DNA of 64,000 nt from an uncultured Macellibacteroides sp. (GTDB taxonomy: Bacteria; Bacteroidota; Bacteroidia; Bacteroidales; Tannerellaceae). Where the stretch lies: NCBI RefSeq assembly GCF_963667135.1, contig NZ_OY762974.1, forward strand, positions 1,674,001 to 1,738,000, read 5' to 3'. The translations under genes and the position numbers were made by a program. Of the stretch, positions 58,150-64,000 are shown in pieces. The notes under the pieces were generated by a model, which worked only from the letters and a program-made list of their open reading frames with translations, was not told the origin of the DNA and did no database searches. Every line of letters starts with the position of its first letter. Position 1 is the stretch's first letter.

Positions 58150-58701
58150 TCATTGTTGTAGTGACTCCATTTCTCCATACATTTCAAGTTTTTTAATTCT
58201 TCTAACTAAGTTGTCAGTCTCTCTATGAAAAAACATTTTAAAACATCTTTTTACTAGTTCGGCATCGTCAGTCAAATAAATTTCAACCCAATTTATCTCC
58301 TTAGGTTTTCCAAGACCATAATGATCTTTTACAATCTTTGGATAAACGTATCCGATTAAATATACATATTCTTTTTTATCACCAGCCATCGAGACCCAAA
58401 GACATGTTGAAGATTTATGGTCATTTACAAAAAGGCTTGGAGCACTACCTTGCTGTATATTATTGCGACTCTCTATTTGTTCTATCCACGGAAACTTCTC
58501 GAATTCTGAAATAAAGTTTTCAAGTGTTATTTCTCCTTTTTCATCCAATTTTTGATAATCATATCCGGCAAGCTGAACTTCCCAAGTAAATTTATCAATC
58601 ATATTGTTAGTCTTTGAGTTATCAATCTTACAAGAAGTAATTATTAAAACTATTATCAAAAAAGTCATTGAATGTTTCATGGTTATTTTTTTAATATTCA
58701 C
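58150..58701 (-). CDS. Hypothetical lipoprotein
   Basis: Protein of 183 residues (176 if ATG 58680 is used) with a lipoprotein signal: hydrophobic TFLIIVLIITSC followed by KIDNSKTNN. The rest is soluble, with FTWEVQLAGYDYQKLDEKGE, an aromatic/acidic middle (FEKFPWIEQIE) and CLWVSMAGDKKEYVYLIGYV. I do not recognise a family. It has no operon partner and converges on the terminator at 58090. The AT-rich codon use differs from the enzyme locus to its left and matches the accessory region to its right. Confidence 0.72.
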   Translation of the reverse strand: MNIKKITMKHSMTFLIIVLIITSCKIDNSKTNNMIDKFTWEVQLAGYDYQKLDEKGEITLENFISEFEKFPWIEQIESRNNIQQGSAPSLFVNDHKSSTCLWVSMAGDKKEYVYLIGYVYPKIVKDHYGLGKPKEINWVEIYLTDDAELVKRCFKMFFHRETDNLVRRIKKLEMYGEMESLQQ

Positions 58702-59108
58702 ATGCTGAATCTATTGAAAAAGTTCATAAATATAAATAAATTTTACGGAAACACATTCGGACGTTGTATTTCCCAGAGGGCGCCCCCGTCTGGATGAGCA
58801 TCCGATAGGAGGGATAGCTCCTGTTTTTTGCCCCTGCGCTATTATTCTACGTATTCGTTTGCCAGACCGATTATCGTTTCCTGAAATATATAAAGTTCGT
58901 TTGGTTACCTAATATCTAAAAGGAAACATGTCTATAATTTAATGGATATTGTGTAAATTTGCATTTAATTGTTTGAGGGAATAATTGTTTCAGAATAGAT
59001 GTAACCTTAAATTGTTACTTCTATAACAGAAATTCTATGCTTACATCACTGAACTTATTCTATCTAATTGTTATTCCTCAAATAGAAATTTTATAATGCA
59101 AAATAACA
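58702..59108. other. Intergenic region holding structured leader A
   Basis: The left half (58702-58950) has no recognisable gene; it includes a GC-rich patch near 58780-58800 unlike its surroundings. The right half (58954-59100) is a promoter-like element plus a hairpin leader for the gene at 59109. Confidence 0.5.
58954..59046 (+). repeat. Promoter-leader repeat A
   Basis: Begins with TAAATTTG (-7 consensus, 58954-58961). Then come TTTGAGGGAATA (58972), a hairpin AGATGTAAC/GTTACTTCT, GTTACTTCTA (59014) and GCTTACA (59039). The blocks match repeat B at 60316-60415 in the same order and orientation. The -7 to TTTGAGG spacing (10) and the GTTACTTCTA to GCTTACA spacing are identical. Confidence 0.6.
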
Positions 59109-60104
59109 ATGGAAGATTTTTTTAAAGATATAAATAAATCTGACTTATTAGTTTTAGTGATTTCTAGTATCAGTCTGTTCGTATCCGTAATTGTACTTCT
59201 AATTACTTACAAAACTTACATTCTAAAATATGGATATAAGGTTCGTGGATGGGTAGGGATTTCATCTTCAATAACATCAACCAACAGTTATTTTCATACT
59301 CTTGTTTTAGAAAATTTGAAAGATAAGGATTTGGTAATCTTTGATATTTTTGTTCGTTTTGGACATAACATATACTTAGATATGCTTGATAAAGACGATT
59401 TAAATGAAAGCTATTTTCATATAATTCCTGCACTAAGTACAAAAGAATTTCGATTTGGACCAGCAATAGAATATACTTCTGGAACTGATTTAGTAAATCT
59501 ATCTCAACTCTTTGCTAATGATAAGATTAGTAGACAAATTATTTTATCAACTAATCAAGGTAAAGTTCTTGTTGGCCCCTTCAAAAAAGGATGGAGTCCT
59601 ATTTCCGATTATTTTAGTAATTATGGGACTGTGGTAATTAATCCTATTAGGTATTATTCTGACAATTCAATCTATGGGAGAAGGGGTAGAGAAAAGGAGC
59701 AGACGAATCCTGCAATTGATTATGGTACTTATGGTAACCAAACACTATACTTAGTTACCCTCAAAAGAAAACATTTTGGACTAATTACATATCCTATTTG
59801 GAAAGATGCTAAGGTGCAATATTTTAGCAATATAGATTTTACGGAAGAATCTCTTGAAAACAAAGATTCTTTGAAAAAGTTTCTCCTCAAAGCAAAATCC
59901 AATAATAAGATTGATTTTGAAGCGATTGATACAATTGTCGATTTTCAATCATATGTTAACAGCGTACGTAAAAAATATTCCACTTCTCCAATCTTGTTAG
60001 AAGCAGAAAATTGGTATACATATCACGTTATTGATAAAGTTCAAACTTATGGGTATAAACTTAAAGAGTACTATAAGAGGAAATGGCAAAAGAAAGAGAA
60101 GTAG
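59109..60104 (+). CDS. Hypothetical single-pass membrane protein
   Basis: Orphan protein of 331 residues with one membrane helix at about 13-37 (LLVLVISSISLFVSVIVLLI) and a mostly soluble remainder. It has no recognised catalytic motif. A middle jelly-roll-like stretch (YFHTLVLENLKDKDLVIFDI, then RFGHNIYL) and a basic C-terminus (KEYYKRKWQKKEK) are the main visible features. The gene is AT-rich, expressed from the promoter-leader repeat A, and followed by a second copy of that repeat. Function unknown; it looks like acquired DNA. Confidence 0.72.
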   Translation: MEDFFKDINKSDLLVLVISSISLFVSVIVLLITYKTYILKYGYKVRGWVGISSSITSTNSYFHTLVLENLKDKDLVIFDIFVRFGHNIYLDMLDKDDLNESYFHIIPALSTKEFRFGPAIEYTSGTDLVNLSQLFANDKISRQIILSTNQGKVLVGPFKKGWSPISDYFSNYGTVVINPIRYYSDNSIYGRRGREKEQTNPAIDYGTYGNQTLYLVTLKRKHFGLITYPIWKDAKVQYFSNIDFTEESLENKDSLKKFLLKAKSNNKIDFEAIDTIVDFQSYVNSVRKKYSTSPILLEAENWYTYHVIDKVQTYGYKLKEYYKRKWQKKEK

Positions 60105-60431
60105 TATAAGGTTCATTATTCATTTGAATTACAAAGATACATTTTCGCAATAGAACGTCAATACCAAGTCGCAAGCGGTTTTTCGAAATTTCTTCCTTTT
60201 CAAATACGAAAAGAGTAAATTTCTAAAAAGGGTTGCCTTATCTATTGTCTGCATGAATGAGATGTATATCAATTGAAAAAGAAAAAAATGTATTGTGAGA
60301 GTGATAAATAATTAGTAGATTTGTAGTGAGTTATTTGAGGAAATACAGCGCAAAACGCAGAAATAAGTACGGTTGCCAAATCGTTACTTCTACCGCTAAA
60401 TAATCTCGCTTACAGCCTTTTATTCAAAAAG
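60105..60431. other. Intergenic region holding structured leader B
   Basis: No gene seen. The left 210 bases are AT-rich and featureless apart from short A/T runs. Repeat B (60316-60415) runs up to the truncated propeller gene. Confidence 0.5.
60316..60415 (+). repeat. Promoter-leader repeat B
   Basis: Contains TAGATTTG (60316-60323), TTTGAGGAAATA (60334), GTTACTTCTA (60383) and GCTTACA (60408), in the order and close to the spacing of repeat A. There is no same-strand gene after it; it points into the 3' end of the truncated minus-strand gene. Confidence 0.6.
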
Positions 60432-60929
60432 TTATCTTCCAAAGATAATTTTATAAAATAAAGTCCCACCGCCTTTTTTGTGTTGAAAACTTCGTTTAAA
60501 GTTTCCATATAAGTCATATACATGGATCTTTTGGAGAGAGATGTCGTTAATAAACATTTCTTCGTTATCCTCATCTAAAGTAATAGTAAAACAACTAATA
60601 TATTCTTCACCCCCTTGCCCTTTACGGTTTATTTTTCTTAATGCTTTTCCGGTTCTGTCATAAACAAAAATATCCCCATCGTCTTGGTTGGTTACTAATA
60701 TTGTTTTTTTGCCAATATCCTGCACAATACCTCGATTAAGAAAGTCATCTTTTGTTTCCAAAGCAACATATTCCACATCCATAAAATCCTGAAGTATCAG
60801 TTCCTTTTTGGAAGAAGGAGTTTTCGTGATGTCTACCGTAATGAGATCATCGTTTCCTGCTTGTCTTTGCCCGCATCCAGCCAATCCTGCGAGCAAAATG
60901 ATTCCTGAGATTACTGTTACCTTTTTCAT
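60432..60929 (-). pseudogene. 6-bladed beta-propeller lipoprotein, truncated third copy
   Basis: Only 165 residues against 387 in the neighbouring copy. Residues 1-158 are almost identical to that copy (lipoprotein signal ILLAGLAGC, then GQRQAGNDDLITVDITKTPS). After GGTLFY the reading departs into KIIFGR and a stop. At DNA level, homology to the 61.6 kb region ends near 60450, just before repeat B begins. The lost part includes most propeller blades, so a folded product is unlikely. It is the last gene of the tandem run. Confidence 0.85.
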
Positions 60930-60945
60930 GTTTATGGTATGTATT

Positions 60946-62109
60946 TTATTTCTTATGCTTTATCAACATTATCACCGGATTTGAATCCTCGTTCAATGTC
61001 GCAGCTATTTCTTTCAGTCTCCCTTTCAGCTCCCCATTTTTATAAGATTCTACGAGTTGGTTGGCGTCTAAAGCCTGCCAAGATTCGATTTCGTGGTTTA
61101 CAGGTCTTAACCAGTTCATGTATATTTCCTTTTTGGTCGTATAGTCGCCATTGTAAACAGTATATCGCAAAAAGACCTTTTCCTGCCTGTCGTACATGAA
61201 AAAAGCTTTTGGAAATCCTTTTTGTTTATCAAAGTCAAATACATTTTTTATGGTTTCCATGAAACAATATCGGTCGGAAAAAAATCTCAATATAAGAAAA
61301 ACTCCCGGATCCATGGATTGAATTGCCGGAGTCCTTACGAGAAATGGCCGTAAACTGTAATCTGGTAAAAGTGTATAAATGGTATCGGATGAAGGTTCTG
61401 ATAATAACCAATTGCCTTTGTAAGTGATTATTCTACGATAAGGACCGGGAGTTTTAATATAAAAAGATTCTTCATCCCTTGATTGCTGTAGAAATAATAT
61501 CTTCTTTTTATAAGGAATCTTAATTTCTTTGGTAATACTCCCATCCTGTTTAGATATAAGAACAAATGGAACTTCTTCATTGTATTGATCATAGCAAATC
61601 AGATTATTCTTGTCATAATTAAATACATCGTTATAAAATAAAGTTCCGCCGCTTTTTTTGTGTTGAAAACTTCGTTTAAAGTTTCCATATAAGTCATATA
61701 CATGGATCTTTTGGAGAGAGATGTCGTTAATAAACATTTCCTCGTTATCCTCATCTAAAGTAATAGTAAAACAACTAATATATTCTTCTCCCCCTTGTCC
61801 TTTACGGTTTATTTTTCTTAATGCTTTTCCGGTTCTGTCATAAACAAAAATATCCCCATCGTCTTGGTTGGTTACTAATATTGTTTTTTTGCCTATATCC
61901 TGCACAATACCTCGATTAAGAAAGTCATCTTTTGTTTCCAAAGCAACGTATTCCACATCCATAAAATCCTGAAGAATCAATTCCTTTTTGGACGAAGGAG
62001 TTTTAGTAATGTCTACCGTGATGAGATCATCGTTCCCTGCTTGTCTTTGTCCGCATCCTGCCAATCCAGCGAGCAATATGATTCCTGAGATTGCTGTTGT
62101 CTTTTTCAT
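60946..62109 (-). CDS. 6-bladed beta-propeller lipoprotein, copy 2
   Basis: Predicted lipoprotein of 387 residues (signal SGIILLAGLAGC, Cys near residue 19) with a 6-bladed beta-propeller of the kind common in Bacteroidetes (PF17170-like). Blade-like repeats are GDIFVYDRTGKALRKINRKG, KIHVYDLYGNFKRSFQ and FVLISKQDGSITKEI. Its first 66 and last roughly 135 residues are nearly identical to copy 3, while the middle is much more divergent. The gap to each neighbour is 16 bases, identical at both junctions, as expected of unequal crossing-over. Ligand and role are unknown. Confidence 0.85.
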   Translation of the reverse strand: MKKTTAISGIILLAGLAGCGQRQAGNDDLITVDITKTPSSKKELILQDFMDVEYVALETKDDFLNRGIVQDIGKKTILVTNQDDGDIFVYDRTGKALRKINRKGQGGEEYISCFTITLDEDNEEMFINDISLQKIHVYDLYGNFKRSFQHKKSGGTLFYNDVFNYDKNNLICYDQYNEEVPFVLISKQDGSITKEIKIPYKKKILFLQQSRDEESFYIKTPGPYRRIITYKGNWLLSEPSSDTIYTLLPDYSLRPFLVRTPAIQSMDPGVFLILRFFSDRYCFMETIKNVFDFDKQKGFPKAFFMYDRQEKVFLRYTVYNGDYTTKKEIYMNWLRPVNHEIESWQALDANQLVESYKNGELKGRLKEIAATLNEDSNPVIMLIKHKK

Positions 62110-62125
62110 GTTTATGGTATGTATT

Positions 62126-63292
62126 TTATTTCTTATGCTTTATCAACATTATTACCGGATTTGAATCCTCGTTCAATGTCGCAGCAATTTCCTTCAGTCT
62201 CCCTTTCAGCTCCTCATTCTTATAAGATTCGACGAGTTGGTTGGCGTCTAAAGCTTGCCAAGATTCGATTTCGTGATTTACAGGCCTTAACCAGTTCATG
62301 TATATTTCCTTTTTGGTCGTATAGTCGCCATTATAAACAGTATATCGCAAAAAGGCTTTTTTCTGCCTGTCGTACATGAAAAAAGTTTTTGGAAATCCTG
62401 AATCTTTATCAAAGTCAAATACATTTTTTATGGTTTCCATGAAACAATATCGGTCGGAAAGCAACCTCACAATCAAATAAACTTCCGGATCCATGGATTG
62501 AATTGCCGGAGTTCTTACGAGAAATGGGCGCAAACTGTAATCTGACAATAATGAGTAGACGGTATCAGACGATAGTTCTAAAAGCATCCAATTGCCTTTG
62601 TGTAAGATTATTGTACGATAAGGGCCGGGAGAGACACTGTTTGTAGTTTCTTTATCTCTTAAAAATTTCATTAATAACTTCTTCTTTTTAAATGGGATCT
62701 TAATTTCTTTAGTAACTCTCCCATCTTGTTTGGATATAAGAACAAATGCAATTTTTTCATTAAATTGATCATTGCAAATCAGATTATCTCTATCATAATT
62801 ATATATATAGGTGTAAAACAGATCTTCATATTTTTCTTTGTATTTAAAATATCTTTTAAAGTTGCCTAATAAATCATACACGACGATTTTTTGTGAAAAA
62901 TGATCGTTGACAAACATTTCTCTGTTATCCTCATCCAAGGTAATACCTGTAATATTTGTATATTCTTCACCCCCTTGCCCTTTGTGATTTATCTTAGTTA
63001 TTGCTTTCCCGGTTCTGTCATAAACAAAAATATCTCCGTCGTCGTTTCGGTTTTTTACTAACATGAATTTTTTCCCAATATCCATTACAATACCTTGATT
63101 AAGAAAGTCATCTTTTGTTTCCAAAGCAACATATTCCACATCCATAAAATCCTGAAGTATTAATTCCTTTTTGGAAGAAGGAGTTTTCGTAATGTCTACC
63201 GTGATGAGATCATCGTTCCCTGCTTGTCTTTGTCCGCATCCTGCCAATCCAGCGAGCAATATGATTCCTGAGATTACTGTTGTCTTTTTCAT
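62126..63292 (-). CDS. 6-bladed beta-propeller lipoprotein, copy 3 (first in operon)
   Basis: Protein of 388 residues, first of the tandem set and probably promoter-proximal. Lipoprotein signal as in copy 2. N-terminal residues 1-65 and C-terminal 255-388 match copy 2 closely, ending in the same ATLNEDSNPVIMLIKHKK. Residues about 66-250 differ at many positions, including VKNRNDDGDIFVYD with one extra residue, and FKYKEKYEDLFYTYIYNYDR. This suggests the two copies are kept alike at the ends and allowed to diverge in the middle. Function unknown. Confidence 0.85.
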   Translation of the reverse strand: MKKTTVISGIILLAGLAGCGQRQAGNDDLITVDITKTPSSKKELILQDFMDVEYVALETKDDFLNQGIVMDIGKKFMLVKNRNDDGDIFVYDRTGKAITKINHKGQGGEEYTNITGITLDEDNREMFVNDHFSQKIVVYDLLGNFKRYFKYKEKYEDLFYTYIYNYDRDNLICNDQFNEKIAFVLISKQDGRVTKEIKIPFKKKKLLMKFLRDKETTNSVSPGPYRTIILHKGNWMLLELSSDTVYSLLSDYSLRPFLVRTPAIQSMDPEVYLIVRLLSDRYCFMETIKNVFDFDKDSGFPKTFFMYDRQKKAFLRYTVYNGDYTTKKEIYMNWLRPVNHEIESWQALDANQLVESYKNEELKGRLKEIAATLNEDSNPVIMLIKHKK

Positions 63293-63408
63293 GTTTATGG
63301 TTTGTATTTAATTGTTAGCAGGTAGTATTACGCAAACAACCCTCAATAGACTATGTGCCATTTGAATGTGTCCATACATCATCTATGGAAGAGTCCGATA
63401 ATATTTTT

Positions 63409-63416
63409 CAAATATA
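63409..63416 (-). promoter_or_regulatory. Candidate -7 element for the propeller operon
   Basis: The minus strand reads TATATTTG, a full match to TAnnTTTG, about 117 bases upstream of copy 3. No -33 box was recognised. Confidence 0.35.
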
Positions 63417-63560
63417 TAATTAATTCAGTCTGTTTGAAGGGTTAATCTATTAAAATTGATTAATAAACAATTGAATAAGTGTTTATTGGGAGTTTTTGAC
63501 TAGTGTTAACTAGAACTTTCTATTAACATATTTAGTACGTTTACTGTAGTCTTTTATAAT

Positions 63561-63686
63561 TTTGCTAACGAAGATCTATTCGTTTGCCATATGGATACCT
63601 TGCGTTTGGCAATTGTCAAACGCAAGGTATCCATATGTTGACTTTGCGTTTGACATATGACAAACGAATAGATGTTCGTTAGCAAA
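63561..63686. repeat. Nested inverted repeat (large palindrome)
   Basis: Outer arms 63561-63593 and 63654-63686 are 33 bases each with two mismatches. Inside, 63588-63608 and 63617-63637 are a perfect 21-base inverted repeat with an 8-base loop. The arms overlap at CATATG, which also occurs at 63632 and 63654. Two mutually exclusive folds are therefore possible. Confidence 0.85.
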
Positions 63687-63904
63687 TGGATAGATCTCTT
63701 AATAGAATGCAGTACTATGTAATAGTAAAAGAGATAGTTATATAGTATAACAGGATGATTTGCCTTCGTGTGTAAACTGTTGCAGGATTTAACATGAAAA
63801 CCGGGCTCCCGAAGCCGGTGACAGATGAAGGATTGGTGAGGGATGCAAAAAGGGATCTATCACCGCCAAACCTCGCTTAAATACAGGGGAAAGTGAAGAA
63901 AAAT

Positions 63905-63932
63905 GAGAGATGGTAGATGGTTTGCGTAAAAA
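63905..63932 (-). repeat. Dispersed noncoding repeat, copy 3
   Basis: The minus strand begins TTTTTACGCAAACCATCTAC and then CATCTCTC. Further matching blocks (GGCGGTGATAGAT, CATCTGTCACC) lie downstream on the minus strand to about 63800, in the same order as at 20131-20260. Confidence 0.6.
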
Positions 63933-64000
63933 TCGGATTTAGTTGTAGAAAGCAATTATTTGAGGGGGTGGTGTGGAATATCTGTAAACGTATCTGTTTG

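Larger units (their letters stand above)
63293..64000. other. Intergenic region with hairpins, nested palindrome and dispersed repeat
   Basis: No gene is seen in these 708 bases. From left to right they hold a possible promoter for the propeller operon (63409-63416), a hairpin AATAAACA/TGTTTATT (63462-63469 and 63480-63487), the nested palindrome (63561-63686) and the third dispersed repeat (63905-63932, minus). Confidence 0.6.

Noticed and set aside
58954..60415. Integron gene cassette with attC sites
   Set aside because: The flanking repeats do not show the RYYYAAC/GTRRRY core pair and no integrase is present; promoter-leader copies explain them better.
63561..63686. Invertible promoter (phase-variable switch)
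   Set aside because: The inverted repeats enclose only about 60 bases, no outward promoter match was found inside, and no invertase gene is in the window. It remains testable with long reads.
1..64000. tRNA, rRNA, CRISPR arrays and insertion sequences
   Set aside because: No cloverleaf, rRNA-like stretch, regular spacer-repeat array or transposase frame was noticed. Small RNAs cannot be excluded by eye.

Overview
The window reads as a chromosomal segment of a Bacteroidales bacterium. The evidence is three SusC/SusD pairs, two ECF sigma/FecR sets, a hybrid two-component regulator (HTCS), many periplasmic glycosidases, and candidate promoters of the Bacteroidetes type (TAnnTTTG at -7). Gene content and noncoding repeats rich in CATCTGTCACC fit a Parabacteroides/Tannerellaceae-like genome. 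That placement is an inference and was not checked by database search.

Layout. (1) 1-6971, minus strand: a housekeeping block of an acetyltransferase, topoisomerase IV subunit B, coaD, an S41 protease, rpoN and a cut-off membrane protein. (2) 7187-11943, plus: a large GH2 beta-galactosidase with one apparent single-base frameshift, then a UPF0316 membrane protein. (3) 12258-20090: FecR, a SusC with an STN signalling domain, SusD, a periplasmic metallophosphoesterase, and an ECF sigma gene placed last behind a terminator. (4) 20799-34007: a fructan utilisation locus with an HTCS carrying a sugar-binding-protein sensor, SusC, SusD, two GH32 enzymes, fructokinase and an MFS transporter. (5) 34098-37637, minus: a TonB-dependent siderophore-type receptor and a PepSY membrane protein. 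(6) 37848-58073: a divergent ECF sigma/FecR pair, STN-SusC, SusD and a long run of carbohydrate enzymes: GH92, a Gfo/Idh oxidoreductase, DUF1080, GH43-like, DUF2264, a single polypeptide joining GH105-, GH16- and GH43-type modules, a nucleoside hydrolase and an acetylxylan-esterase-like protein. (7) 58150-64000: low-GC accessory DNA with two orphan genes, three tandem 6-bladed propeller lipoprotein genes (the last one truncated), structured repeats and a large nested palindrome.

How the genes work together. In the fructan locus, fructose released by GH32 enzymes would be sensed by the HTCS, imported by MFS and phosphorylated by the kinase. In region 6 the set (endo-galactanase-like GH16, exo-galactosidase-like GH43, GH105, DUF2264) best fits an acidic type II arabinogalactan or similar beta-1,3-galactan glycan. 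The secreted oxidoreductase plus DUF1080 suggests an additional 3-keto-glycoside cleavage route. Regions 3 and 6 appear to be controlled by trans-envelope signalling (STN-SusC to FecR to ECF sigma).

The most unusual items are the three-enzyme fusion, a duplicated promoter-plus-hairpin leader that flanks an orphan gene and abuts a truncated paralogue, the mosaic propeller array, and two intergenic regions that share palindromes and repeats.
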